Below, in pieces: positions 32,353 to 41,995 of a stretch of DNA of 64,000 nucleotides. Source of the stretch: DASSFG01 sp035547915 (GTDB lineage Bacteria; Planctomycetota; Planctomycetia; Pirellulales; JAICIG01). The position numbers were made by a program, and so were the translations under genes. The DNA lies in assembly GCA_035547915.1 (NCBI GenBank), contig DASZTS010000121.1, positions 67,443 to 131,442 of the forward strand, given 5' to 3'. The notes beneath the pieces are model-generated. The model was given only the letters and a program-made list of their open reading frames with translations, did not search any database and was not told the origin of the DNA. The number at the start of each line of letters is the position of its first letter. Position 1 is the stretch's first letter.

Positions 32353-34989
32353 ATGTCCGTCCGGTATCGGTTCAGGGTTGTTTGTGCCATAGTCTCTCGA
32401 TCGCTAATAGCCTCTCGGTGGCTTAGATCGATACTCTCGCGTTCCGGCGTGGTTGGCGTTGTCGCCGTGCTGGCGATGTGGGCCGACACCCGCTCGGCAT
32501 CCGCGGCGAAGCCCGCGGCGAGCCCCGCTAGAACGTCAACCGCCTTTGAGCCCGATCCGGCGTCGGTCGTCCATAGCGGCCCGGCCTACCGTTATCCACA
32601 GGCCGGCTGGATCGTCTTGCACATCGAGGGCGGACCGTACGATCGAGGCTACCAGCACGGCGAGTTGCTGGCCGACGAGATCGTCGATTACATGTTGGCG
32701 CTGGCCGACATGAAAAGCGAAGACAACTCCGCCGACGCCTGGCGCGATATGCGGTTGCTCGTCAACGGGCTCTTTCTCCGTCGCTACGACGCCGAGTATC
32801 TCGAGGAGATGAAGGGCATCGCCGACGGCGCCGCCGCGGCCGGGGCCAAGTTTCATGGCCGCAAGATCGACCTGATCGACATCGTGACGGTCAACTCGGC
32901 CATCGAAGTCGAATTCCTGCAAGCCGGCCTCGACGCCAGCCCCACGGGGCTGGAAGGCAAGAAGTTCCGCGAACCGCCCGACGTGGAAGGCCCGGAAGAG
33001 GACGACGACGAGCATTGCAGCGCGTTCGCCGCGGTCGGCCCCGCCACGTCCGACGGAAAGATCGTGTTCGGCCACATCACGATGTTCAAGCTCCCCTTCG
33101 TCCGGCATTTCAACGTCTGGCTCGATGTGCAGCCGAGCGAAGGGCATCGCGTCGTGATGCAGGCCTACCCCGGCGCGATCATGAGCGGACTCGACTACTA
33201 CATGAACGATGCCGGGCTGCTGGTGGCCGAAACAACGCTCAAGCAGACGACGTTCGACTCCGAGGGGATCACCGTCGCCTCGCGCATCCGCCGCGCCTTG
33301 CAATATGCCGACTCGATCGATGGCGCTATCGACATCCTCACCGGCGCGAACAACGGTCTCTACACCAACGAGTGGCTGCTGGCCGACATCAAGACCAACG
33401 AAATCGCGATGTTCGAATTGGGCACGCGCGAGTCGAAATTGTGGCGCAGCAGCAAGGACGAATGGCCCGGCGGCACGAAGGGTTTTTATTGGGGATGCAA
33501 CAACGCCAAAGAGTCGAAGGTGCGGCAGGAAACGGTGGCCAGCCTGGCCGACAAGCCAGCCAACCTCGTCTTGCGGCCGAGCGACCGTGACCTCTGCTGG
33601 CTCAAACTGTTCGACAAGCGGGTGGGCAAGATCGACGTCAACTTCGGCTTCGAGGCATTCACCACACCCCCGCTCGCCGCATTCCCTTCCTGCGACGCCA
33701 AGTTCACGACGAGCTCGCTCGCCAAAGACCTGAAGAGTTGGGCCTTGTTCGGCCCACCGCTCGGTCGCACCTGGGAACCGACCGTCGAGGAGCTGCGCAA
33801 ATATGAGCGGATCCAACCGCTCGTCCCGAACGACTGGGCACTCCTGGGCGTCGATCCGCCCGCGCGGCCGAAGCCCGCGGCCGCGCTTGCCATCGACCTC
33901 AAGAAGCGTTCTTCCGACTCGGAGCCAAAACCGTTGGAGCGTGAAGGCGCGGCCTATCCACCTGCCTGGCACGGAACCCTGCTGCCAGAAAGCGATGCCG
34001 ACACCTGGCTGGCCGCCGCCTTCGCCGATTACGAGAAGATCGTGGCTCGCGAAAAGGCACTGCGCTTTCAGCTCAAAGACGATCCCCATGCGAGCGAAGG
34101 GCGTTCACGGGCGGTCGAAGAGCGGCTCCAACTCGATCGGTTCGCGCCGCGCACACGTTGGCTCACGGCCGCGCGGCGCATCGGGCGCGATGCGCCGTTG
34201 GCGGCGACCCAGTTCGATTGGCGCTCGAACGAATGGTACGACATAGCCGCCGGCAAAGGCGTACTGTTATTGGCCGCCCTGCGCAGCGAAATGGGCGACG
34301 ATTCGTTTGTAACCTTTATGGACGAATTCGGCCGCGCCCATGCCGGTCGGCGCACAAGCACGGCGGAATTCTGCGCGGCCGCGGAGAAGGCGGCGGGCCG
34401 GTCCCTGGACGACTTCTTCGAACCGTGGCTGCACGGCGACCGCCCGCCGGCGACGGCTGGCGGCCATTTCTGGGCCATCGAATCGTATGAAGAGGAGTTG
34501 GCCAAGGTGCTCATCGTGTATGGGACGCGGCAGGAAGTGCACGCACAACGGGAAGCGGCCGAGCTGCTCGAGCGCAAGATCGCTCGGCGGTGGAGCAATG
34601 TTCGCGTGCCGATCGCCGCGGAGGACGAAGTGACGGACGAACAACTCCGCGAACACCATCTATTGTTGGTGGGCAGGCCGGCCACGAACGGCATTACGGC
34701 GTTGTGTGAAGAAAGGCTTCCGGTGCGGTTCGGCAGCGCCTCGTTCACACTCCGCGGCGAGACGTATTCGAACCCGGCCAGCGCCGTCGTCTGTGCGGGG
34801 GAAAGCCCCTTCGGTCCGCGCCACGAAGTGGTCGTCTATGCGGGCCTCAGCGCCGAAGCGACTCGGCACGCGATCACGAGTCCCGACGAGCGGCACGCCA
34901 TACCGGCCGAGATCCTGCTATTCCCCGCGCGCCGCCCGTCGCGGCGACTCTGCATCGCCACCACCCCCACTGTGGTCCGGTCGGAATGA
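32353..34989 (+). CDS. C45-type autoprocessing hydrolase fused to a peptidase-M1-like tail
   Basis: The 878-residue protein (ATG 32353; a TTG 63 bases upstream is less likely) has a long signal region (VVGVVAVLAMWADTRSASA). The N-terminal half is a phospholipase-B/acyl-CoA:6-APA-acyltransferase-like (peptidase C45) domain. It shows GPYDRGYQHGELLADEIVDY, the probable nucleophile Cys222 in EHCSAFAAVG, and the core DYYMNDAGLLVAETTL. After about residue 500 a different region begins. Its part GKGVLLLAALRSEMGDDSFV with DDFFEPWLHG resembles the C-terminal domain of M1 aminopeptidases, without the HEXXH zinc site. The last 150 residues are unassigned. C45 hydrolases cut themselves at the cysteine and then cleave amide bonds. 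The substrate is unknown. Confidence 0.8.
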   Translation: MSVRYRFRVVCAIVSRSLIASRWLRSILSRSGVVGVVAVLAMWADTRSASAAKPAASPARTSTAFEPDPASVVHSGPAYRYPQAGWIVLHIEGGPYDRGYQHGELLADEIVDYMLALADMKSEDNSADAWRDMRLLVNGLFLRRYDAEYLEEMKGIADGAAAAGAKFHGRKIDLIDIVTVNSAIEVEFLQAGLDASPTGLEGKKFREPPDVEGPEEDDDEHCSAFAAVGPATSDGKIVFGHITMFKLPFVRHFNVWLDVQPSEGHRVVMQAYPGAIMSGLDYYMNDAGLLVAETTLKQTTFDSEGITVASRIRRALQYADSIDGAIDILTGANNGLYTNEWLLADIKTNEIAMFELGTRESKLWRSSKDEWPGGTKGFYWGCNNAKESKVRQETVASLADKPANLVLRPSDRDLCWLKLFDKRVGKIDVNFGFEAFTTPPLAAFPSCDAKFTTSSLAKDLKSWALFGPPLGRTWEPTVEELRKYERIQPLVPNDWALLGVDPPARPKPAAALAIDLKKRSSDSEPKPLEREGAAYPPAWHGTLLPESDADTWLAAAFADYEKIVAREKALRFQLKDDPHASEGRSRAVEERLQLDRFAPRTRWLTAARRIGRDAPLAATQFDWRSNEWYDIAAGKGVLLLAALRSEMGDDSFVTFMDEFGRAHAGRRTSTAEFCAAAEKAAGRSLDDFFEPWLHGDRPPATAGGHFWAIESYEEELAKVLIVYGTRQEVHAQREAAELLERKIARRWSNVRVPIAAEDEVTDEQLREHHLLLVGRPATNGITALCEERLPVRFGSASFTLRGETYSNPASAVVCAGESPFGPRHEVVVYAGLSAEATRHAITSPDERHAIPAEILLFPARRPSRRLCIATTPTVVRSE

Positions 34990-35061
34990 GAAGGGCGTCA
35001 TGGCCCGCCGATGCTTACCATTGACCGCTCAGCGGCGCGCCCTATGGGTGATATGGATGCG

Positions 35062-35712
35062 CTACTGACCATCGCCGACCAACTCCGCGACGCGCTTTTC
35101 GACCGCGGTGTATTTGGCTTTGGGGCCTTCGAATCGATGGTCGATCTCCCCATCGCGGCCGTAAACCAAGATGGCGGGTAGCGAACCGGTCTCGAAGCCC
35201 AGCAGCTTATAAAGCTCGTCCGACGGCACACGGGCGATGACGTTATCGAAGGTCGCCTTTTGACCGCGCAGGAATTCGAGCACTCCATCCTTATGCTCGT
35301 CGGGCGTTTCGTTCTTGCCTCCCTCGAAATTGAAGTTGAGCGAGATGCACGCCACGTCGCCCGCGCCGTATTCTTCGTGCAGCTTCACCAGTCCGGGAAA
35401 CTCCTTCATGCACGGCTCGCACCACGTGCTCCAGCAGTCCATCACGACGACCTTGCCGCGTTTGCTGGCAATCAGCTCTTGAATGCCCTCGAAGTCGCGA
35501 ATGTCGGCTGTCACTCCCTCCGCGGCTGCCGAAGGTTCGGCATCGACCGGTTCGCCGGTCGGCTGCGCGGGATCGGATGCCGGATCGGACGGCGCGACCG
35601 ACCTGTTCGCCGCGGCCGGCGGGGCCGACGAGCGGGGCGACTCGCCACAACCGCACATGCCCAGAGCCGCGCACAACAGCAGATATGTCTGGGGTCGTTT
35701 CGTCGACGACAA
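35062..35712 (-). CDS. TlpA-like thioredoxin-fold lipoprotein
   Basis: The 216-residue protein has a hydrophobic start (LLLCAALGMCGC) that could be lipid-modified at one of the cysteines, though the lipobox is atypical. A proline/alanine-rich spacer follows, then a thioredoxin domain (about 70-216) with the active site WCEPC (Cys98, Cys101) after VVVMDCWST. The cis-proline region is FETGSLPAILVYGRDG. Proteins of this type are envelope thiol-disulfide reductants, for example in cytochrome c maturation. The dihaem protein gene lies next in the same direction upstream. Confidence 0.88.
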   Translation of the reverse strand: MSSTKRPQTYLLLCAALGMCGCGESPRSSAPPAAANRSVAPSDPASDPAQPTGEPVDAEPSAAAEGVTADIRDFEGIQELIASKRGKVVVMDCWSTWCEPCMKEFPGLVKLHEEYGAGDVACISLNFNFEGGKNETPDEHKDGVLEFLRGQKATFDNVIARVPSDELYKLLGFETGSLPAILVYGRDGEIDHRFEGPKAKYTAVEKRVAELVGDGQ

Positions 35713-35805
35713 TTTCGTACTCGCTTTCTTACGGATTCAGTTCAACCTTGGCCGAATCGGTGCCGCGGCCGACCGAACTCTTCGGGTAAGCCGCTCAACC
35801 CGATC

Positions 35806-37644
35806 CTAGAGGCTCTTCAGATACTCGATCAAGTCGGCCCGCTCCGCCGCGCTCAATTCGCCCTCGCCGGTGACTTTTTGGGGATCGTGCGGACCGGTGA
35901 GCACATCGTCCAAGGTCTTGGCGCGGCCGTCGTGCAATAGGCGCACGCGGTGGTAGAGTCCGAGCAGCGAGGGAGTGTTAAAACCCGCGTACTCGTCGCG
36001 CGGGCTGCCCAGGCCGACGTCGTGGATTTCACCGTCGGTGAAGCATTCGCCCCGATGGCAGGCGGTGCAACCCGCCTTAGCACCCCGAAACACGTGCTCG
36101 CCGCGCTGCGCCGCCTCCGACAACGCGCCCGTTGAGGTTCGGTTGGGATTGGGCGGCGGCTCGAGCGACGAGAGAAATGCGAGGAGCGCGGCCACGTCGT
36201 CGTCGCTCGGCCGAGGCCCGAGCATCGTTTCGGTCAGGCTCTTGCGCATCGCGGCGTTGAGGTCCTTCTGCCAACCATGCCAGGTCCAGGGCGCCGTGTC
36301 GGCGACGTTGTAGAGCGGAAGTACCGTCTTGAACGTGCGGTTGCTGCCGTCGTTCAGTGTGTCCATCACCGTGGCGTTCGTGCCGCCTTCGTAATGGCAG
36401 CTATGGCAGCTATACCACTGATCGAGACTCCGCCGTCCGTCATAAAAGATGGCTTCGCCGCGCCGCGCCAGCGAGGGCGCCTCGGGGCCGCCGAGCGATA
36501 CGGTAGCAGCGACCTGCCGCTCTTCGAGGTCGACGACCTGCACGGAATTATCGAGATAGTTCGCCACGAACACGCGGCGATTGTCTTTGGCGATACGGAG
36601 CCCCATCGGCCGCCCGCCCAACGGCACGCGGTAATACCGCCGGTCGTCGTGCGCCAGCGCGGGATTGATGTGGTCGCCAGGTCCCCCGAAATCCTGCAAA
36701 ACCAGTCCGGGCAGGCGGTAGACCAGCAGCTCGTGCGTGCCCGCAGCCGAAGCCACGAGCCACTCTTCGTCGCTGGTCAAGGCGATGCCGTGCGGGTCGG
36801 CCACGGCTTTACCTCGTTCGTCGAGCGTCATCGCCTGCCGGCGGGCGGGCTCATCGAGTCGCACGCGCGCGATACGGCTTCCGAGCACCCAACCGGCCCG
36901 AATGTTTTGCGCGTCGATCGGATTCTGCCGGTAAATCATCCAGGGAGAGTACGCGTACTTGCCGTCGGCCGAAGTCACCAGATGGCCGATATTCAAACCT
37001 TGCAGCCGTTCCTGGAAAACCATCGCACGTGAGTCCGTGTCGACCACCGACACGCTCTGGTCGCCGCTCGTGCCCACGGCCAGGCGACTGCCGTCGGGCG
37101 ACAAGGCCAGCCAACGCGGCCAGCGGCCAACATCGATGCGGTCGAGCACCACGCGCTGTTCGAGATCGATCACGGCGACGGCCGACGCCCCTTCGAGGGC
37201 GACGTAGGCCGTGCGCGAGTCCGCGGCAATGGCTACTCCCATCGGATGGAAGCCGACGGTTATCGACCCGACCGGCGAAAGGCGTCCGTCGTCGAAGTCG
37301 AACAGGTCGAGCGTACCCGCGTAGGTCGCCGTCACCGCCACACGATGGCCGTCGGCCGCCCTAGCGATGGCCGAGGGATGGTGGCCGCAAGGAACCTCGG
37401 CGGCGACTGTTTGCTTGGCAATGTCGACCACCGAGACGCTATCCGCCGTCTGGTTAACCGTGATCAACCAGGTTTCGTCGGGTGAGAGCACCAGGTCGAC
37501 GGGCGAACGGTCGACTTCACCCGCAGCGCCGAGCGAGACGGCCGCCAAGCCGCCAATCACGAAGATCGCACCGTAAAGGGCGCCGACGGTGATTCTCAGT
37601 ACCATGCATCTGGCCGCAGATTGCCGAGTTTTGTAAGAGGACAT
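35806..37644 (-). CDS. Beta-propeller plus dihaem cytochrome c peroxidase-like protein
   Basis: The 612-residue protein (start ATG 37644; a second ATG at 37605 is also possible) has a signal segment (TVGALYGAIFVIGGLAAVSL). A seven-blade YVTN-type propeller follows (about 60-380; DLVLSPDETWLITVNQTADS, RRVFVANYLDNSVQVVDLEE). The cytochrome c region carries two haem motifs, CHSCH at about 413-417 and CTACH at about 526-530. This layout matches the MauG/cytochrome-c-peroxidase family. It probably oxidises a substrate or passes electrons in the periplasm. Haem attachment would need a thiol reductant, such as the thioredoxin-like protein encoded 94 bp downstream. Confidence 0.87.
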   Translation of the reverse strand: MSSYKTRQSAARCMVLRITVGALYGAIFVIGGLAAVSLGAAGEVDRSPVDLVLSPDETWLITVNQTADSVSVVDIAKQTVAAEVPCGHHPSAIARAADGHRVAVTATYAGTLDLFDFDDGRLSPVGSITVGFHPMGVAIAADSRTAYVALEGASAVAVIDLEQRVVLDRIDVGRWPRWLALSPDGSRLAVGTSGDQSVSVVDTDSRAMVFQERLQGLNIGHLVTSADGKYAYSPWMIYRQNPIDAQNIRAGWVLGSRIARVRLDEPARRQAMTLDERGKAVADPHGIALTSDEEWLVASAAGTHELLVYRLPGLVLQDFGGPGDHINPALAHDDRRYYRVPLGGRPMGLRIAKDNRRVFVANYLDNSVQVVDLEERQVAATVSLGGPEAPSLARRGEAIFYDGRRSLDQWYSCHSCHYEGGTNATVMDTLNDGSNRTFKTVLPLYNVADTAPWTWHGWQKDLNAAMRKSLTETMLGPRPSDDDVAALLAFLSSLEPPPNPNRTSTGALSEAAQRGEHVFRGAKAGCTACHRGECFTDGEIHDVGLGSPRDEYAGFNTPSLLGLYHRVRLLHDGRAKTLDDVLTGPHDPQKVTGEGELSAAERADLIEYLKSL

Positions 37645-37892
37645 GCGATTATCGTAGTCGCAATGCTCGCTTTCGAGCAAGGTAGACAGCGCGCTCCGGC
37701 ACGAACCCTCTCAGCGATTTGCCAACGGGACGCGCAGCGGGTAATTAATACGGTTTTCACCCGCCGTAGATAAAAACCAAGAATAACACGCTGCTTTTTC
37801 GGTGACTGAAAAGCGAGTAGTCTTGTTGGGCCATGTCGGTCGGTTTTGGCTATTTCTCCTCTGACTCCACCTAAAAGCTCGCGGCAGGTTTG

Positions 37893-38441
37893 ATGTTTGA
37901 AGTCTGGCTGCGCCCCAACCGCCGAATTCTGGCCCTGGGCGCGTTGTTTCCCGCCGTGGCGCTGATTGCCGGCGCCATGCTGTGGATGTTCGCCGCGGGT
38001 GCGGCCAATCGCGTTTGGCTGCAAATCGTCGGGGGGCTGCTGGCCGGTATCGGGTTGACAGGGCTGGCATTTATGCTCTGGCAGGCCCGTCAGTCTCGCC
38101 TCGCCTGCGACGGCCGACATCTGCTCGTCAACCTGGGCACCGCGCGCGCCATCCGTGTGCCGCTCGAGGTGGTGGAGGGGTTTTTGTTGGGGCAAGGTCC
38201 GAGCTTCTTGCCAGGACAGCGACACGAACAGGCGGAAGTCGTGAACGTGGTCGTCCGCTTGGCCGAACGGGCCACGGAGTGGGAACGCGTCGACGTCAAT
38301 CGGCAACTGGGCTCGTGGTGCAAGCATTACATCACCATCCGCGGCACCTGGTGCGAACGTTTGAACGTCGCCGTGGTCAACCGTCTCAATGTGAGGCTTT
38401 CCGAGGTGAAGCAAATGCTCAAGGAGGGGAGCCTCGGATGA
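37893..38441 (+). CDS. Membrane protein with PH-like domain, function unknown
   Basis: The 182-residue protein (ATG 37893) has two adjacent helices (ALGALFPAVALIAGAMLWMF and LQIVGGLLAGIGLTGLAFML). A cytoplasmic domain of strands and one helix follows (LVNLGTARAIRVPLEVVEGF, HYITIRGTWCERLNVAVVNR) that resembles bacterial PH-like domains. Its stop overlaps the start of the MfnB gene by four bases (ATGA), and AAGGAGGGG precedes that start. The pair is therefore translationally coupled, which hints at a role linked to the methanopterin pathway. Confidence 0.7.
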   Translation: MFEVWLRPNRRILALGALFPAVALIAGAMLWMFAAGAANRVWLQIVGGLLAGIGLTGLAFMLWQARQSRLACDGRHLLVNLGTARAIRVPLEVVEGFLLGQGPSFLPGQRHEQAEVVNVVVRLAERATEWERVDVNRQLGSWCKHYITIRGTWCERLNVAVVNRLNVRLSEVKQMLKEGSLG

Positions 38442-39145
38442 CGCGTTTGCTGGTCAGCGTTCGTTCGCTCGACGAGGCCCGGTTGGCCGCCGCGGCCGGC
38501 GTCGATCTGATCGATCTGAAAGAACCGCGCCGCGGCCCGCTAGGGCGCGTAGACCTCGCTGTGGCACGCCAGGTGGCGAACTCGCTCAGCCCTGGTATTC
38601 CGCTGAGTATGGCGCTCGGCGAACTCGCCGAATTAACAGACGGCGATGAAGAGTCGGTCCGTCATCTGCCCGAGGAAATCCAATTCGCCAAGATCGGCTT
38701 GTCGCGCTGCGCCGATTCACCCCGCTGGCCCGACCTGTGGCGCCAAGCCTTAGGTGCGTTGCCACCGTCTTGCTCAGCGGTGGCCGTCGTCTATGCCGAT
38801 TGGCGAACCACCGCCGCGCCTCGCCCGGCGGCTATCCTCGCAGAGGCGATGCGCTGCGGTTGCCGGGCGCTATTGGTTGATACGTTTTGCAAACAGGCGG
38901 GCGACGTGTTCGCGCATTGTTCGGTTCAAGAACTGACAGACATCTTCGCACGAGCGCGTGGGGCCGGGTTGTTCACCGTGCTCGCCGGTTCTCTCCGGCT
39001 CGAAAAGCTCGAATCGGTTTTGGCCCTCCGTCCCGATTACGTGGCCGTGCGCGGCGCCGTGTGCCAAGGCGATCGCGAGGGCGGTCTCTGTCCGAGCCGA
39101 TTGGCCGAGTGGGTCAGCCGCCTTGCCAGCCCCGTGCAGGCCTGA
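38438..39145 (+). CDS. mfnB: (5-formylfuran-3-yl)methyl phosphate synthase (MfnB)
   Basis: The 235-residue protein starts MTRLLVSVRSLDEARLAAAA. It carries the MfnB hallmarks, with a lysine in VDLIDLKEPRRGPLG (schiff-base position in archaeal homologues) and a second in EIQFAKIGLS, and the repeated GDRE/PDYVAVRGAVC end. MfnB condenses two glyceraldehyde-3-phosphate molecules into the furan precursor of methanofuran-like cofactors. Planctomycetes carry methanopterin-linked C1 genes, so the presence is expected. The start is fixed by the 4 bp overlap and a strong ribosome-binding site. Confidence 0.85.
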   Translation: MTRLLVSVRSLDEARLAAAAGVDLIDLKEPRRGPLGRVDLAVARQVANSLSPGIPLSMALGELAELTDGDEESVRHLPEEIQFAKIGLSRCADSPRWPDLWRQALGALPPSCSAVAVVYADWRTTAAPRPAAILAEAMRCGCRALLVDTFCKQAGDVFAHCSVQELTDIFARARGAGLFTVLAGSLRLEKLESVLALRPDYVAVRGAVCQGDREGGLCPSRLAEWVSRLASPVQA

Positions 39146-39285
39146 CCCGTGATGTGACTGGCACAGCGGCCCAAGGAGGTCTAAACTCACCGGCTCGGGA
39201 AAACCAATCGCTTCGCGTGTCGGCTCGGCGGCGCCCTCGTCGGGATCGTGGCCGGCATGACGGAACTTGCCGCACGATACCCCCT

Positions 39286-41088
39286 ATGTCCAAAGTCAAA
39301 TCGCTCCCCCGTCGGACACAAGTCAAAACGGCCGACACGTGGGATCTGGCCAGCCTGTTCACCGACGACGCCGCATGGGAAACGGCCTTCGGCAAATGGG
39401 AGAAACGAATCGGCGATTTCGCCAAGCATCGCGGCAAACTGGGCGACTCGCCCCAGGCGCTGGCGGCCTGCCTGAAATTCGATACCGAATTTGATCGCAC
39501 CGGTGAGCGGCTGGGCGTCTATGCGTTTCTGAAAAGTGCCGAGGACACCGGAAACAGCACCTACCAGCGGATGCTCGGCCGCCATCGCAACGCGGCCAGC
39601 CGGGCCGGGCAGGAGTCGAGCTTCATCCGGCCCGAGATCCTGGCCATCCCACGCACCAAGATGGCGAAATTCCTGGCCGCCAAGGAGTTGGCGCCCTACC
39701 GCTTGGTGCTGGAACGGCTGTTGCGCGAGCGGCCGCACACACTCTCCGATCGAGAGGAAAAGCTGCTGGCCATGCAGAGCGAGATGGCGGCCGCGGCCGG
39801 GCTGGTGTTCCGCCAATTGAACAATGCCGACCTCAAGTTCGGCTTCGTCGAAAACGAGCGCGGCGAAAAGGTCGAACTGAGCCATGCCTCGTTTTCGGCC
39901 CTGCTCCACTCGCCCAATCGTGCCGTGCGGCAGCGAGCGTTCGAGCAGTACTACGGCCAGTTCGCCGCGCACGAGAACACGCTGGCGGCCACCCTGCAAG
40001 GCTCGATCCAGCGCGACGTGTTTTATGCGCGAGCGCGTCAGTTTTCCAGTTCGCTCGCATCGGCCCTCTTCCCCGACAACGTGCCCGCCTCGGTCTACGA
40101 CAACCTGATCGCCTCGGTGCGGCGGTGGCTGCCGGCCCTGTATCGTTACTATGAATTGCGGCGGCGCAAGATGAAGCTCCGCGAAATCCACCAGTACGAC
40201 ACCTACGTGCCGATCCTGAGCGAGCTGAAGACGAAGCACACCTGGAACCATGCCTGCGAGACGGTGATCGATGCTTTGGCGCCGCTCGGGGCGGACTATG
40301 GCCGTGTCTTGCAGACCGGTCTCGGTGGGCGCTGGTGCGATCGCTACGAGAACCAGGGCAAGCAGAGCGGAGCGTTCAGCTACGGCTCGTACGACGGCGA
40401 TCCGTACATCCTGATGAATTACCAGCCCGACGTGCTCGACCACGTGTTCACCCTGGCCCACGAGGCCGGGCACTCCATGCACTCGTACTATTCGGCCCGC
40501 AACCAACCGTTCCAATATTACCACTACACGATCTTCGTGGCCGAGGTGGCGAGCACGTTCAACGAACAACTCTTGAGCAAACACCTCATGTCGCGGGCCA
40601 AGGACGATCGCGAAAGAGCTTTTTTGATCAATCGCGAGATCGACTCGATCCGGGCCACGATCATCCGGCAGACGATGTTCGCCGAGTTCGAAAAGATCAC
40701 GCACGAACTGGCAGAGCAGAACGAGCCGCTCACCGTCGACCGCTTCAAGCAGGTCTATCGCGAATTGCTGGAGGCCTATTTCGGCCCCGACTTCGCACTC
40801 GACGACGCGCTGTCGCTGGAGTGCTTTCGCATTCCCCACTTCTACCGGGCGTTTTACGTCTACAAATATGCCACCGGCATGTCGGCCGCGATCGCCCTGG
40901 CGGAACGGGTCACGCGCGGCGGCAAACGCGAGTTGGACGATTATTTGCGGTTCCTGATGGGCGGTTGTGCCCAAGACCCGCTCGACCTGCTCCGAGGCGC
41001 CGGTGTCGACATGGAACGGCCGGGCCCGGTCGATACGGCTCTGGCCCATTTCGGCGCGTTGGTCGAGCAGTTGGAACAGCTCTTATAG
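39286..41088 (+). CDS. pepF: Oligoendopeptidase F (M3 family)
   Basis: The 600-residue protein (ATG 39286, MSKVKSLPRRTQVKTADTWD) is a cytosolic M3 metallopeptidase. The zinc site is HEAGHS at about 392-397 in FTLAHEAGHSMHSYYSAR, with the third ligand, a glutamate, in FVAEVASTFNEQLL. The helical N-domain and the C-terminal YKYATGMSAAIALAERV are family-typical. It cleaves short peptides of about 5-20 residues in the cytoplasm. The much longer upstream open frame runs through the MfnB gene in another frame and is not part of this protein. Confidence 0.93.
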   Translation: MSKVKSLPRRTQVKTADTWDLASLFTDDAAWETAFGKWEKRIGDFAKHRGKLGDSPQALAACLKFDTEFDRTGERLGVYAFLKSAEDTGNSTYQRMLGRHRNAASRAGQESSFIRPEILAIPRTKMAKFLAAKELAPYRLVLERLLRERPHTLSDREEKLLAMQSEMAAAAGLVFRQLNNADLKFGFVENERGEKVELSHASFSALLHSPNRAVRQRAFEQYYGQFAAHENTLAATLQGSIQRDVFYARARQFSSSLASALFPDNVPASVYDNLIASVRRWLPALYRYYELRRRKMKLREIHQYDTYVPILSELKTKHTWNHACETVIDALAPLGADYGRVLQTGLGGRWCDRYENQGKQSGAFSYGSYDGDPYILMNYQPDVLDHVFTLAHEAGHSMHSYYSARNQPFQYYHYTIFVAEVASTFNEQLLSKHLMSRAKDDRERAFLINREIDSIRATIIRQTMFAEFEKITHELAEQNEPLTVDRFKQVYRELLEAYFGPDFALDDALSLECFRIPHFYRAFYVYKYATGMSAAIALAERVTRGGKRELDDYLRFLMGGCAQDPLDLLRGAGVDMERPGPVDTALAHFGALVEQLEQLL

Positions 41089-41231
41089 GCCGACGGCCCC
41101 GTCATCGCGGGCGAACCGCGGCGTGGTAGGCTCGCCATGATGCGGCCCGGTCCCGATCGCTGGCAGCACGCGGCTGCGCCGTTACAATGGCCAGCAACGC
41201 CCGATCCTCGTCACCCAACGAAAGAAGCCCC

Positions 41232-41990
41232 ATGATTTCTCTCCCTTTGGCGTTTCGCCGCCACGCCGCCACGATCGGCCTGTTGTGCATCGCAGTCGTC
41301 GCCCTCGCGGGCCGCACGGCCGCGGCAGATCAGGAAGCGAAGCACTTCGAAAAAGAAGTCACCATAACCGTAAAGCTGAATTATCTGCTCTTTCTGCCGA
41401 CCGATTATGCCCAGAGCGACAAGAAGTGGCCGCTGATCCTGTTCTTGCATGGTGCGGGCGAATCGGGCGAGAACTTGGAGAAGGTGAAGGCTCACGGGCC
41501 GCCCAAGATCGTCGACAAGAACGCGGACTTCCAATTCATCTTGGTCTCTCCCCAAAGCCGAGGCCGCGGGTGGGATAGCAACACGCTCCGAGCCCTGCTC
41601 GACGATGTGTGCGACAATTACCGCGTGGACCGCGACCGCGTCTATCTGACGGGGTTGAGCATGGGCGGCTACGGCACGTGGCGGTTGGCCGCGGACCATC
41701 CTCAGTATTTCGCTGCCATCGCGCCGATCTGCGGCGGCGGCAATCCGAACGATGCCAAGAAGCTCAAAGACCTGCCGATCTGGGTCTTCCATGGCGCCAA
41801 GGACACAGCCGTTCCCCTGCGCGCGTCGGAAGAGATGGTCAAGGCGCTGAAGGAAGCCGGCAACGACGTGAAATTCACGGTCTATCCCGAGGCCGGCCAC
41901 GATTCTTGGACCGAAACCTACGACAATCCCGAGCTTTACCAATGGTTCCTGAGCCACAAACGGGGCGAGAAGACCGAGGCCGGATCGTGA
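41232..41990 (+). CDS. Secreted alpha/beta hydrolase (esterase-like)
   Basis: The 252-residue protein (ATG 41232) has a signal peptide (TIGLLCIAVVALAGRTAAA). The fold shows the oxyanion loop LILFLHGAGESGENL, the nucleophile Ser143 in GLSMGGYG, the aspartate in GAKDTAVPLRAS and the histidine in YPEAGHDSWTET, a complete triad. It resembles PHB-depolymerase/prolyl-oligopeptidase-type esterases such as feruloyl esterase-like proteins. The substrate cannot be read from sequence. Confidence 0.88.
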   Translation: MISLPLAFRRHAATIGLLCIAVVALAGRTAAADQEAKHFEKEVTITVKLNYLLFLPTDYAQSDKKWPLILFLHGAGESGENLEKVKAHGPPKIVDKNADFQFILVSPQSRGRGWDSNTLRALLDDVCDNYRVDRDRVYLTGLSMGGYGTWRLAADHPQYFAAIAPICGGGNPNDAKKLKDLPIWVFHGAKDTAVPLRASEEMVKALKEAGNDVKFTVYPEAGHDSWTETYDNPELYQWFLSHKRGEKTEAGS

Positions 41991-41995
41991 CCGTC

